NCBI RefSeq assembly: GCF_000421185.1
Contig: NZ_ATWJ01000002.1
Coordinates: 62,001 to 126,000 of the forward strand
Length of the DNA stretch: 64,000 nt
Source of the DNA: Ornithinimicrobium pekingense DSM 21552
GTDB lineage: Bacteria; Actinomycetota; Actinomycetes; Actinomycetales; Dermatophilaceae
Direction of reading: 5' to 3'
The notes beneath the pieces were generated by a model. The model did not search any database. It had not been told where the DNA came from and saw nothing but the letters and a program-made list of their open reading frames with translations. Below, in pieces: positions 53,686-61,525 of the stretch (position 1 is its first letter; each line of letters opens with the position of its first letter). The position numbers were made by a program, and so were the translations under genes.

Positions 53686-54882
53686 ATGCGACACGTCGAC
53701 GACGCCGAGCGCCGAGCCCGCCTGGCCCGCCGGCACGGCCTGCACCCCGCCCACCGCCTCGACGACGTCCTCTCCGCGACGCGCGCGATGACGGTGCTGC
53801 ACTCGACCGAGTCGGCCACGCCATACCTGTCCGTCGGCGCCCGCACCGACGGGGTCGGACCGGAGCAGGTCGACCGGGCGCTCTACGAGCAACGGTCGGT
53901 GGTGCGGCAGCTGGCGATGCGGCGCACGCTCTTCGTGCTGCCGCGGGACCTGCTGCCCGCCGCTCTCGGCAGCGCGGCCGCCCGGGTGGCGGCGGAGCAG
54001 CGGCGACGCCTGACCCGTGACGTGGAGCGCCACGGGATCGCCCGCGACGGCACCGCCTGGCTGGAGGCGGCCTGCGAGGCGGTGCTGCGCCACCTCGCGG
54101 GCTCCGAGCCCCTCCCGGCGCGGCGGCTGCGCGAGGAGGTGCCGGAGCTGACCGGCACGGTCACGGTGGGCGTCGGCACGAGGTACGGCGGCACCTTCCC
54201 GGTGGCGCCCCGCGTCCTGGCGGTGCTCGGCGCGGAGGGGCGGATCACCCGCGGCCCCAACGCCGGCCACTGGCGCACCTGGCGACCGACCTGGACGCTG
54301 ACGGCGGACTGGCTGGGCGAGGACGTGGAGCCGGTCTGCCCCGAGGAGGGGTATGCCGAGCTGGTGCGCCGCTGGCTGCGCACGTTCGGCCCCGGGACGG
54401 CCGACGACCTGCGGTGGTGGCTCGGCTCCACCGTCTCGGCGGTGCGGACCGCCCTGGCGGACGTCGGCGCGGTCGAGGTGTCCCTCGCCGACGGGCACAG
54501 CGGCTGGGTGCTGCCGGACGACACGGAGCCGGCGGACCCGGTCGAGCCGTGGGCGGCGCTGCTGCCCACGCTCGACGCCACGACGATGGGGTGGCGTGGC
54601 CGGGAGCACTACCTCGACCCCGCCGACGTGCCCTACCTGTTCGACACCAACGGCAACGCGGGCACGACCGCCTGGTGGGACGGCCGGGTGGTGGGTGCCT
54701 GGGTCCAGGACCCCGACGGGACGGTGCAGGTGGTCCTGACGCCGGCGGGCACCGCGCGGGCAGGGCGGCAGGGGCGGGCGGCCCTGCGGGAGGAGGCGGC
54801 GTGCCTGAGCGGCTGGCTCGACGGGGTGGTCGTCCCCCACGTCTACGCGTCGCGGCTCATGAAGGGCGCACGGCTGCCCTGA
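53686..54882 (+). CDS. AlkZ/YcaQ-like winged-helix DNA-binding protein
   Basis: The 398-residue protein matches the HTH_42 (AlkZ/YcaQ) family: tandem winged-helix domains with ARRHGLHPAHRLDDVLSATRAMTVLHSTESATPYLSVGAR near the start, EQRSVVRQLAMRRTLFVLPRDLLPAAL, RLREEVPELTGTV and a C-terminal VLPDDTEPADPVEPWAALLPTLDATTMGWRGREHYLD. Known members are DNA glycosylases that unhook interstrand crosslinks. At the place of the catalytic QxQ/QxD pair this protein has HSTES, so it may belong to a different branch. Start ATG at 53686; no clear ribosome site. Confidence 0.8.
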   Translation: MRHVDDAERRARLARRHGLHPAHRLDDVLSATRAMTVLHSTESATPYLSVGARTDGVGPEQVDRALYEQRSVVRQLAMRRTLFVLPRDLLPAALGSAAARVAAEQRRRLTRDVERHGIARDGTAWLEAACEAVLRHLAGSEPLPARRLREEVPELTGTVTVGVGTRYGGTFPVAPRVLAVLGAEGRITRGPNAGHWRTWRPTWTLTADWLGEDVEPVCPEEGYAELVRRWLRTFGPGTADDLRWWLGSTVSAVRTALADVGAVEVSLADGHSGWVLPDDTEPADPVEPWAALLPTLDATTMGWRGREHYLDPADVPYLFDTNGNAGTTAWWDGRVVGAWVQDPDGTVQVVLTPAGTARAGRQGRAALREEAACLSGWLDGVVVPHVYASRLMKGARLP

Positions 54883-54894
54883 CGGCGCGTCGGC

Positions 54895-55512
54895 TCAGAG
54901 CAGGGTGACGGCGTCCTCGAAGGGCAGGCGGGGCAGACGCTCCATCCAGGCATCCTCGGCCGGGTGACCGATGTTGACGACCGCGAGGACCTGGTGGCGC
55001 CCGTCGGGGAAGAACTCGCGGGTGACGGCGTGGGCGTCCAGGCCGGTCATCGGACCCGCGGCCAGACCGGCGGCCCGGATGCCCAGGATGGCGTAGCCGA
55101 CCTGCAGGCCGGCGTTGAGGAGAGCGGTGCTGCGTCGGGCGTCCTCGTCGGCGTCCAGCCGGTCCCGCAGGCCCGCGGCGTGGGGGAAGACGCGGGGGAG
55201 CTCCTCGTGGAAGTCGAGGTCCATCGCCAGCACGGCCACCACCGGCGCCTGGGCGGTCTTGGCACGGTTGCCCTCGGCCAGGTGGGGCAGCAGGCGCGCC
55301 CTGGCCTCCTCGGAGCGGAGCAGCACGACGCGCAGCGGCTGGCTGTTCATGGCCGTCGGCCCCCACCGGACCAGGTCGTAGATCGCGGCCAGCTGCTCGT
55401 CGCTCACCGGCTCGTCGGTGAAGGCGTTGGCCGTCCTGGCCTCTCGGAAGAGCAGGTCCTGAGCCTGCTCGTCGAGGGCGAGGACGTCGGGCAGCGGGGT
55501 CGTCGTGGTCAT
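54895..55512 (-). CDS. Nitroreductase-family protein (malonic semialdehyde reductase RutE-like)
   Basis: The 205-residue FMN protein has FREARTANAFTDEPVSDEQLAAIYDLVRWGPTAMNSQPLRVVLLRS, the nitroreductase flavin site, and ALLNAGLQVGYAILGIRAAGLAAGPMTGLD. The RWGPTAMNSQP wording and IGHPAED are typical of RutE/HadB-type members. It likely reduces nitro, quinone or semialdehyde compounds with NAD(P)H. An inverted repeat GTCTGTT-G-AACAGAC lies directly upstream of the ATG, so it is probably controlled by a dimeric regulator. Confidence 0.88.
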   Translation of the reverse strand: MTTTTPLPDVLALDEQAQDLLFREARTANAFTDEPVSDEQLAAIYDLVRWGPTAMNSQPLRVVLLRSEEARARLLPHLAEGNRAKTAQAPVVAVLAMDLDFHEELPRVFPHAAGLRDRLDADEDARRSTALLNAGLQVGYAILGIRAAGLAAGPMTGLDAHAVTREFFPDGRHQVLAVVNIGHPAEDAWMERLPRLPFEDAVTLL

Positions 55513-55513
55513 G

Positions 55514-55528
55514 GTCTGTTGAACAGAC
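55514..55528. promoter_or_regulatory. Operator-like palindrome just before the nitroreductase start
   Basis: GTCTGTT-G-AACAGAC (7 bp, 1-nt centre) begins 2 nt upstream of the ATG at 55512. A repressor bound here would overlap the transcription or translation start. MarR/HxlR-type regulators use inverted repeats of this kind; the regulator is not identified. Confidence 0.55.
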
Positions 55529-55552
55529 AACTACCTGCGGCCATTCCCGGGC

Positions 55553-56269
55553 TCATCCGGCCAGGGTGCCCTCGCTCGCGGGGTCCTCGACGCGGAGCCG
55601 GTCACCGACGCCGACCTCGCCCGGCGACACCACGTCCGCGTAGACGGCCAGGCACGCGTCCCGTTCGGTCCCCAGCGGCCGGAGCCACCGCCCGCGCGGC
55701 TCGACGCCGTCCTGGCGGACGTCGATCGTGCGGCAGCGCGGGATGCGCTCCACCACCCGGAGGGTGCACACGCCCACGACGAGAGCCCGGCCCGTCCACG
55801 TCTCCTCCACGAACGGCTCCGTCGTCGCGACGACGAGGTTGACCCGCAACCGCCGGGGGTCGGCGTCCACGCCCCACCGCTGCGCGCACCAGTCGAGCGT
55901 GGCGGTGCCCACCAGCGAGACGGCGCCGCCGTCCTGGTGAGGGACGTCGCGCTCGGGGAGCACCTGCACGCCGCTGCCCGTGCGCCCCGTCAGGACCGCG
56001 TCCAGCGCAGGGTCGCCCACCGGCCAGGTGCCCTCCGGCCCGGTCACCAGCACCTGACCGTCCCGGGTCGCCGCCGTGTAGTCGAGGATCTCGTCGCGGC
56101 GCCGGAAGCGGCGCGAGTCCTTGGCCGAGGCCAGCCGACCCTCGCCGTCCACCACGGCATACCAGCGGTCGCCCTGCAGCCCGCGCGGGTCCACGGTCAC
56201 GCGCTCGAGCGGCTCCCCGCCCATGGACTTCACCGGGTAGCGCCGGATGGCCGTCACCGCGCACGACAT
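55553..56269 (-). CDS. MOSC-domain protein (N-terminal beta barrel plus MOSC)
   Basis: The 238-residue protein has an N-terminal MOSC_N barrel (VTAIRRYPVKSMGGEPLERVTVDPRGLQGDRWYAVVD) and a MOSC domain (GGAVSLVGTATLD, RRLRVNLVVATTEPFVEETW, and PRCRTIDVRQDG with the conserved Cys179). The Cys is the sulfur or molybdenum ligand in mARC-type enzymes and related sulfuration proteins. Function here: probably reduction or detoxification of N-hydroxylated compounds, by family. On the minus strand TAGCCT lies 6 nt before the ATG. Confidence 0.9.
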   Translation of the reverse strand: MSCAVTAIRRYPVKSMGGEPLERVTVDPRGLQGDRWYAVVDGEGRLASAKDSRRFRRRDEILDYTAATRDGQVLVTGPEGTWPVGDPALDAVLTGRTGSGVQVLPERDVPHQDGGAVSLVGTATLDWCAQRWGVDADPRRLRVNLVVATTEPFVEETWTGRALVVGVCTLRVVERIPRCRTIDVRQDGVEPRGRWLRPLGTERDACLAVYADVVSPGEVGVGDRLRVEDPASEGTLAG

Positions 56270-56275
56270 GCGGTG

Positions 56276-56281
56276 AGGCTA
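56276..56281 (-). promoter_or_regulatory. -10 box of the MOSC gene (leaderless)
   Basis: On the minus strand TAGCCT ends 6 nt before the ATG at 56269. Confidence 0.45.
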
Positions 56282-56294
56282 TCGGCCGGGTCAC

Positions 56295-56300
56295 TACAGT
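56295..56300 (+). promoter_or_regulatory. -10 box of the glycerate kinase gene (leaderless)
   Basis: TACAGT ends 6 nt before the ATG at 56307, giving a divergent leaderless pair with the MOSC gene inside 37 bp. Confidence 0.5.
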
Positions 56301-56306
56301 CGGGTC

Positions 56307-57479
56307 ATGCGTCCGCACCGTCCACCCTCCGTCGTGGTCGCGCCCGACTCCTTCAAGGGCAGCCTCACCGCGGCGGAGGCGGCGGCCGCGATGGCACGGG
56401 GCGCCCGCAGCGCGCTGGGGGAGGACGCCCAGGTGACCGAGGTGCCGATGGCCGACGGCGGGGAGGGGACCCTGGAGGCCCTGCTCGCCGCCTGGGGCGC
56501 GCACCCCCACGAGGTGCGCACGGTCGACGCCCTCGGACGGCCGCGGACGGGCCGCTGGGGGCTGTCGCCCGACGGTCGCACCGCCGTGGTCGAGGCGGCG
56601 GAGGGCAACGGGCTGCCCCACGTCTCCGACGTCCCGCTGCAGCCGCTGCGGGCCGACAGCCACGGCGTCGGGCTCATCGCCCGCGCGGTGCTGGACCACC
56701 CGGACGCCACCGCGCTCCGGCAGGTGCTGCTGTGCGTGGGCGGTTCCGCCAGCACGGACGGGGGGACGGGACTGCTCACGGGGCTGGGCGCCCGCTTCGT
56801 CGACGCCTCCGGGTCGCCGGCGGCACCCGGCGGTGCGGGGTTGGCGCGGGTGCGGCGGGTCGACGACTCCGGGTTGCACCCGCGGGCCCGCGAGGTGGGC
56901 TGGCTCATCGCCGTCGACGTCGACAACCCGCTGTGCGGCCCCCGGGGCGCGGCGGCGGTCTTCGGCCCGCAGAAAGGGGCCGACGAGGGGGACGTCGCGG
57001 TGCTGGACTCCGGCCTGGCACACCTGGCAGGGGTCCTCGCCGAGCACACGGGGGTCCGGCGGGCGGACCTCCTGGACCGCGCGGGGCTGGGTGCGGCCGG
57101 CGGGCTGCCGCTGGCCCTGACCACGCTCCTCGGTGCGACGCTGAGCCCGGGGGCCGAGCTGGTCGCGGAGGCGGTCGGCCTGGGGGAGGCTCTGGCGAGC
57201 GCCGACGTCGTCCTGACCGGGGAGGGCAGCCTCGACGAGCAGTCGCTGGGCGGCAAGGTGGTCGACGCGGTGCGGCGCCTCGCGCGACCGGAGGCCGCCG
57301 TCGTCGTGCTGGCCGGGCGGGTCCTGCTCACCGCCGCCGAGTGCCGGGCCGCCGGCCTGACCGCCGCGTGGTCGATCGCGCCCGGCCCGGCGTCGCTGGA
57401 GGACCTGCTCGAGCGCGCGCCCCAGCTCCTCGAGGACGCCGCCGCGCACGCGTGCGCGGCGCTCGCCCACCGCGCCTGA
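56307..57479 (+). CDS. glxK: Glycerate kinase
   Basis: The 390-residue protein begins PSVVVAPDSFKGSLTAAEAAAAMARGAR and carries VTEVPMADGGEGTLEALLAA, the substrate- and ATP-binding signature of GarK/GlxK kinases. Further on are GGSASTDGGTGLLTGLGARFVDASG, DVDNPLCGPRGAAAVFGPQKGAD and VLTGEGSLDEQSLGGKVVDAVR. It phosphorylates glycerate to 2- or 3-phosphoglycerate. Length is normal. TACAGT lies 6 nt before the ATG. Confidence 0.94.
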   Translation: MRPHRPPSVVVAPDSFKGSLTAAEAAAAMARGARSALGEDAQVTEVPMADGGEGTLEALLAAWGAHPHEVRTVDALGRPRTGRWGLSPDGRTAVVEAAEGNGLPHVSDVPLQPLRADSHGVGLIARAVLDHPDATALRQVLLCVGGSASTDGGTGLLTGLGARFVDASGSPAAPGGAGLARVRRVDDSGLHPRAREVGWLIAVDVDNPLCGPRGAAAVFGPQKGADEGDVAVLDSGLAHLAGVLAEHTGVRRADLLDRAGLGAAGGLPLALTTLLGATLSPGAELVAEAVGLGEALASADVVLTGEGSLDEQSLGGKVVDAVRRLARPEAAVVVLAGRVLLTAAECRAAGLTAAWSIAPGPASLEDLLERAPQLLEDAAAHACAALAHRA

Positions 57480-57534
57480 CCGCGCCCCCCGTCGGCCCTG
57501 TGGACAGCCGCAGGTCCGGCCGACGCCGCACCAC

Positions 57535-57540
57535 TAGCGT
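57535..57540 (+). promoter_or_regulatory. Candidate -10 box for the DUF4262 gene
   Basis: TAGCGT lies 42 nt before the ATG. A DnaA-box-like TGTGGACAG lies at 57500, which may be chance. The resulting leader has the ribosome site GGGAGGGAC. Confidence 0.4.
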
Positions 57541-57582
57541 GGGTGACGGACGCGCACAGGGGGTGCGCGGGGAGGGACCCAC

Positions 57583-58164
57583 ATGACCGTGTCATCGGCA
57601 AGGCGAGCTGTCTGGGACCAGGAGCGGCGCCGCATCACCGACAACATCCGCAGCTACGGCGTGCACCTCACCTACGTCGGGGGTGAGGCCTCGGCCGCGT
57701 GCGACTGCTGTCCCGGTGGCCGCGAGCCGCTCGGGAGCGACGACAGCGACCCGCTGGCCGGTGTCGTCGAGGACCTGGACGAGCTCCCGGACCGGCTGGC
57801 CGTGCCCTTCTGCTACACCACCGGCCTGTTCGGCGTCGGCCATCCCGAGCTCGTGGTCCTCGGGCTCTCCCCGGAGCCGGCTGCCAACCTGCTCAACGTG
57901 CTGGCGCACCGCGTCCTTGAGCACCAGGGCGACCTCACCCCGGGCGAGCTCACCGAGGTGGACGGGCTGCAGGTGCTCGTCGAGGAGCTGCCCAACCCGG
58001 GGATGGTCCTGTTCGAGGCCAACGGCTACTACGACCGTCCGCTCGTCGCGTCCGTGCCGGCCTACCAGCTGACCTGGTCCGACGCCGAGGGTCGATACCC
58101 CTGGGACGAGGGGCACCTCCCGGTCCCCTGCCTGCAGCCGCGGCCGGGGCACTACCGCGCCTGA
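57583..58164 (+). CDS. DUF4262-family protein
   Basis: The 193-residue protein matches DUF4262: VPFCYTTGLFGVGHPELVVLGLSPEPAANLLNVLAHRVLEHQG, then VDGLQVLVEELPNPGMVLFEANGYYDRP and YQLTWSDAEGRYPWDEGH near the end. The family function is unknown. The early ACDCCPGG cluster adds three Cys. The start ATG has GGGAGGGACCCAC upstream, so this gene uses a normal ribosome site, unlike most of its neighbours. Confidence 0.88.
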   Translation: MTVSSARRAVWDQERRRITDNIRSYGVHLTYVGGEASAACDCCPGGREPLGSDDSDPLAGVVEDLDELPDRLAVPFCYTTGLFGVGHPELVVLGLSPEPAANLLNVLAHRVLEHQGDLTPGELTEVDGLQVLVEELPNPGMVLFEANGYYDRPLVASVPAYQLTWSDAEGRYPWDEGHLPVPCLQPRPGHYRA

Positions 58165-58265
58165 TGACCGGGCCTGCCGGACCGCGGGACCGGCCGACGA
58201 CAGCCCCGCGGACCGCAGGCCCGTGGCCCGCACCGTCGGCGGCAGGGGCCCGAGCCTGCTGTCAC

Positions 58266-58271
58266 TAGGGT
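58266..58271 (+). promoter_or_regulatory. -10 box of the sugar O-acetyltransferase gene (leaderless)
   Basis: TAGGGT ends 6 nt before the ATG at 58278. Confidence 0.5.
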
Positions 58272-58277
58272 GGGCGG

Positions 58278-58895
58278 ATGCCGACAGCAGACCAGGAGCA
58301 GCCAGCGCACGAGGACACCCGCAGCATGCGCGAACGCATGGAGGCGGGCGACCTCTACATCGCCGACGACCCGGAGCTGGCGGAGCTGAGCACCCGGGCG
58401 CTCGACCTCATGGACACCTACAACGCCACGACGGTCCGCCAGGCCCCGCTGCGTCGACGCCTGCTCGAGGAGCTGCTGGGCTCGGTGGGGGAGGACACCG
58501 AGATCCGCCCGCCGCTGCGCGTCGACTACGGCTCCAACATCTCGGTCGGTGCGCGGTCCTTCGCCAACTTCGGCCTGGTCGCCCTCGACGTCGCACCCGT
58601 CGTCATCGGGGACGACGTGCAGATCGGGCCCAACGTGCAGCTGCTGACGCCCACCCACCCGCTCGAGCCCGGGCCGCGCCGGGACAAGTGGGAGGCGGCC
58701 CGGCCGATCCGCATCGGCGACAACGTCTGGCTCGGCGGTGGCGTGATCGTGCTGCCCGGCGTGACCATCGGGGACAACACGGTCGTCGGGGCCGGCGCGG
58801 TCGTCACCAGGGACCTGCCGGCCGACGTCGTGGCCGTGGGCAACCCGGCCCGCGTGGTCCGGCGCCTGGCCGACCCCGCACCTGCCGACGGCTGA
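58278..58895 (+). CDS. Sugar O-acetyltransferase (Maa/LacA type, left-handed beta helix)
   Basis: The 205-residue protein is a hexapeptide-repeat acetyltransferase: TRSMRERMEAGDLYIADDPEL (the Maa N-terminal region), IRPPLRVDYGSNISVGARSFANFGLVALDVAPVVIGDDVQIGPNVQLLTPTHPLEPGPRRDKWEAARPIRIGDNVWLGGGVIVLPGVTIGDNTVVGAGAVVTRDLPADVVAVGNPARVVR. The His of THPLE is the catalytic base. It acetylates maltose, galactoside or a similar sugar in the cytoplasm. TAGGGT precedes the ATG by 6 nt. Confidence 0.93.
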   Translation: MPTADQEQPAHEDTRSMRERMEAGDLYIADDPELAELSTRALDLMDTYNATTVRQAPLRRRLLEELLGSVGEDTEIRPPLRVDYGSNISVGARSFANFGLVALDVAPVVIGDDVQIGPNVQLLTPTHPLEPGPRRDKWEAARPIRIGDNVWLGGGVIVLPGVTIGDNTVVGAGAVVTRDLPADVVAVGNPARVVRRLADPAPADG

Positions 58896-58899
58896 GCCC

Positions 58900-59256
58900 T
58901 CAGGTGGTGCCTTCGTAGAGGCCGATGGTGTTGCCGTCGGGGTCGGTGAAGATGGCCCACCAGCTCGTCTCGCTGATCGGCGACTTCTCCATCTGCACGC
59001 TGCCTCCCAGCTCGGTCACCCGCGCGAGGGTCTCGTCGATCGAGTCGACCTCGACATAGCTGCGGGGTTGGGTGAAGCCCTCCGAGCGCGGGGCGAGCCC
59101 GCCGCCGCTGATCTTGTTCGGGGCCTGCCACATGGGGTAGCCCTCGTACCCCTCGATCTCGGCGATCTGCCACCCGAAGATCTCGCCGAAGAACGACTGG
59201 GCCCGGCCCATGTCGCTCACCGGGATGTCGATGTGGGTGATGTCTCCGTGCGCCAT
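58900..59256 (-). CDS. VOC-family protein
   Basis: The 118-residue protein shows the VOC pattern: GDITHIDIPVSDMGRAQSFFGEIFGWQIAEIEGYEGYPMWQAPNKISGG and WWAIFTDPDGNTIGLYEGTT. The His of HIDIP and the final Glu are at the usual metal-ligand positions. Function unknown. GAAGGAGCGGGAC is a good ribosome site for the ATG. It is convergent with the acetyltransferase gene, with 4 bp between stops. Confidence 0.88.
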   Translation of the reverse strand: MAHGDITHIDIPVSDMGRAQSFFGEIFGWQIAEIEGYEGYPMWQAPNKISGGGLAPRSEGFTQPRSYVEVDSIDETLARVTELGGSVQMEKSPISETSWWAIFTDPDGNTIGLYEGTT

Positions 59257-59361
59257 CGTCCCGCTCCTTCGTGCGTCGGTGCGCGTCCGGGCCGGGAGGT
59301 CCCCGCCCGCACCTGACGAGACTGGCACAGGACGCGGGTCTGCGCACCGGTTTCCCCCGCG

Positions 59362-59367
59362 TATGCT
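59362..59367 (+). promoter_or_regulatory. -10 box of the HTH regulator gene (leaderless)
   Basis: TATGCT ends 6 nt before the ATG at 59374, which decides this start over the in-frame GTG at 59368. Confidence 0.5.
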
Positions 59368-59373
59368 GTGGAA

Positions 59374-60126
59374 ATGACGCCGCCGGACCCGCTCACGCCC
59401 GCATACGGGCCGGTGCAGCAGACCGCCACCTCCCGGTCGGCGACCGCTGCCGACCGGCGGGCCGGAGCGCGACGTGCCGCGCTCCTCGACGTCATCAGGG
59501 CCTCCTGGGAGGGCCTGGGGGTCAGGGCTCTGGCCGAGGCCACCGGCCTGCACGAGAACACCGTCCGTTTTCACCTCGACCGGCTCCTGGAGGAGGGGGC
59601 GGTCGAGCGGCGCACCGGCGTCTCCCAGGGGCCGGGCCGCCCGCCCCTGACCTTCGTGGCCCGGCGGGACCGCGACGGGGCCGGGCACGACAACTACGAG
59701 CTGCTGGCGCGGGTGCTCGCCGGGCAGCTGGGCGAGGCGGGTGACCCCGTCGCGCGCGCGGAGGCCGCCGGACGGTCCTGGGGACGCAGCCTGCCCGACC
59801 CGCAGGAGGGTGGCCCGACCACCGGGCCCACCGGTCCTGTCGACCCCTGGGACGCATCGCTTGAGGAGCTGACGCGGGTCCTCGACGACGCCGGCTTCGC
59901 GCCGGAGGTGAGCACCGGGGCGCCGGGGGCCGCGACGGTCCGGGTGCACCACTGCCCGTTCCTGCGGCTGGCCCGGGAGGACCGCGCGGTGCCCTGCGCC
60001 GTGCACCTCGGGCTCATGGAGGGGGTGCTGGAGGCCACCGGTTCGGCCGCCGCGGTGGAGCGGCTCGAGCCGTTCGTCACCCCTTCGCTGTGCGTCGCGC
60101 GGGTCCGGGCGACGGCCGGGCGCTGA
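59374..60126 (+). CDS. HTH transcriptional regulator with C-terminal Cys/His set (possible Fe-S sensor)
   Basis: The 250-residue protein has a winged helix-turn-helix near residues 30-85 (RAALLDVIRASWEGLGVRALAEATGLHENTVRFHLDRLLEEGAVERR). Its C-terminal half holds HHCPFLRLARED, VPCAVHLGLMEGVLE and VTPSLCVARV, three Cys with a neighbouring His, the arrangement seen in SufR-like regulators that bind an Fe-S cluster. The gene is convergent with fdxA, with 6 bp between stops. Regulation of Fe-S genes is a fair inference, not shown. Confidence 0.8.
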   Translation: MTPPDPLTPAYGPVQQTATSRSATAADRRAGARRAALLDVIRASWEGLGVRALAEATGLHENTVRFHLDRLLEEGAVERRTGVSQGPGRPPLTFVARRDRDGAGHDNYELLARVLAGQLGEAGDPVARAEAAGRSWGRSLPDPQEGGPTTGPTGPVDPWDASLEELTRVLDDAGFAPEVSTGAPGAATVRVHHCPFLRLAREDRAVPCAVHLGLMEGVLEATGSAAAVERLEPFVTPSLCVARVRATAGR

Positions 60127-60132
60127 CCAGGC

Positions 60133-60474
60133 TCAGGCCTGCGGCGGCTGGGCGGCGACCAGCGGGGTGTCGACCCGCAGCGGCCCCAGCTTGGCGGCAC
60201 CACCGGGGGAGCCCAGCGGCTCGTCCCGGTCGGGCAGGGTGTCGAAGAAGAAGTCGGCGTTGTCCTGCAGGTAGGGGGTGAACTCGGTCGGCAGGTCGTC
60301 CTCGTAGTAGATGGCCTCGACCGGGCAGACCGGCTCGCAGGCGCCGCAGTCGACGCACTCGTCCGGGTGGATGTAGAGCATCCGTTCGCCCTCGTAGATG
60401 CAGTCCACCGGACACTCCTCGACGCAGGCCCGGTCCAGGACGTCGATGCACGGCTGGGCGATCACATAGGTCAC
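60133..60474 (-). CDS. fdxA: Seven-iron ferredoxin FdxA
   Basis: The 113-residue protein begins TYVIAQPCIDVLDRACVEECPVDCIYEGERMLYIHPDECVDCGACEPVCPVEAIYYEDD, the actinobacterial FdxA sequence with Cys at 9, 17, 21, 25, 40, 43, 46 and 50, binding a 3Fe-4S and a 4Fe-4S cluster. The tail (YLQDNADFFFDTLPD, GSPGGAAKLG) is standard. It carries electrons in the cytoplasm, for example to cytochromes P450. GAGGAGG precedes the GTG at 60474, and a promoter is seen upstream. Confidence 0.96.
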   Translation of the reverse strand: MTYVIAQPCIDVLDRACVEECPVDCIYEGERMLYIHPDECVDCGACEPVCPVEAIYYEDDLPTEFTPYLQDNADFFFDTLPDRDEPLGSPGGAAKLGPLRVDTPLVAAQPPQA

Positions 60475-60505
60475 GGTGGCCTCCTCGGGGAACGATGACC
60501 CTCCC

Positions 60506-60534
60506 AGTATTCACGACAGGTCTCGTTGAAACAA
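60506..60534 (-). promoter_or_regulatory. Promoter of fdxA
   Basis: On the minus strand TTGTTT (60534-60529) is followed after 17 nt by AATACT (60511-60506), the best sigma-70-like promoter pair seen in the window. It lies between the CaiB/BaiF gene and fdxA. Confidence 0.5.
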
Positions 60535-60556
60535 GGGAGGGAGACGCTCGGCGGAC

Positions 60557-61411
60557 TCAGGCTCCCACCGGTGGTCGCAGCCCGGTGAGCGGCAGGTCGT
60601 GCTCGGCGGCGACGGCCTCCCACTGCGCGGTCGTGCGCGCCGCGAACGCGGTGGTGAGCTCCTCGCGGGTGCGGCCGACGTGCTCGGCCAGGGCCGCGGC
60701 GAACTGCGGCTCCAGCGCGGCGACCGCCACGTGGCCGTCCGCGGTGGCGTAGATGCCGTAGCCCGGCAGCGCCCCACCCAGCAGCCCGCCGGGGCCGGTC
60801 AACCCCTGGCGGAGGGCCGCACCGGCCGCCGCGGCCGCCTCCGCGAGCGAGACCCGCAGGTGCGGGGGTTCGAAGCCCCGGGCCACCGAGCCCCACGCCA
60901 GCAGCGCGGCGCTCACCGCACGCTCGGCACCGAGCGTGTCGGCGACCAGCACGGTCGGGTTGTCCGGCGGCCGGAGCAGGCCGTGGGCCGCCTGGTAGGT
61001 CAGGTCGTGGCCGGGCACCTCCGCGTCGCCGTCGTCACCGACGATCTCGACGTGTGCGAGGCGGTGCCGGCGCACGCTGCCGGCCAGTCCCAGCCGGGCG
61101 GCGGCGGACGGGCGCATCGAGGTGAGCAGGAGGTCCGAGCGCGCGAGCAGGCCCTCCAGCCCGTCCCGTCCGTCGGCGCTGCGCAGGTCCAGCCGGACCA
61201 CGCGCTGGCCGGCGGCCAGCTCGACATACCACCGGGGGACGTAGTGCTCGAGCGGGTCCCCGGCGGGCGGCTCGACCTTGGTGACGTCCGCGCCGAGCTC
61301 GTGCAGCCGGGCGGCGGCCAGAGGCCCTGGCAGGTTCACCGCCAGGGAGACCACGCGCAGGCCCTCGAGGGGCAGCTGCCCACCGGTCCCTCGCGCAGTG
61401 GTCACCGCCAT
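60557..61411 (-). CDS. CaiB/BaiF-type CoA transferase family protein, short form
   Basis: The 284-residue protein begins LPLEGLRVVSLAVNLPGPLAAARLHELGADVTKVEPPAGDPLEHY, as in class III CoA transferases and alpha-methylacyl-CoA racemases. GHDLTYQAAHGLL holds the likely catalytic Asp. LPGYGIYATADGHVAVAALEPQFAAALAEHVGR follows. It is about 100 residues shorter than formyl-CoA transferase (near 400), with a truncated middle. It may still be active, as short forms occur in Actinobacteria. GGAGG lies 7 nt before the ATG at 61411. Confidence 0.82.
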   Translation of the reverse strand: MAVTTARGTGGQLPLEGLRVVSLAVNLPGPLAAARLHELGADVTKVEPPAGDPLEHYVPRWYVELAAGQRVVRLDLRSADGRDGLEGLLARSDLLLTSMRPSAAARLGLAGSVRRHRLAHVEIVGDDGDAEVPGHDLTYQAAHGLLRPPDNPTVLVADTLGAERAVSAALLAWGSVARGFEPPHLRVSLAEAAAAAGAALRQGLTGPGGLLGGALPGYGIYATADGHVAVAALEPQFAAALAEHVGRTREELTTAFAARTTAQWEAVAAEHDLPLTGLRPPVGA

Positions 61412-61525
61412 GAGCACACCTCCGGGTCGACGCCGACGGTGCCCACCGTAGCCGCGGCAGCCCCCGCTGCGCGGCCGTGCCGGTTCGGGTTGCCGAGCAG
61501 GCGCGGCGCGACCGCATACTTCTCC

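Noticed and set aside
60557-61411. CaiB/BaiF gene as a truncated pseudogene
   Set aside because: It has a good ribosome site, an uninterrupted frame, the likely catalytic Asp and a normal C-terminus; short forms exist.
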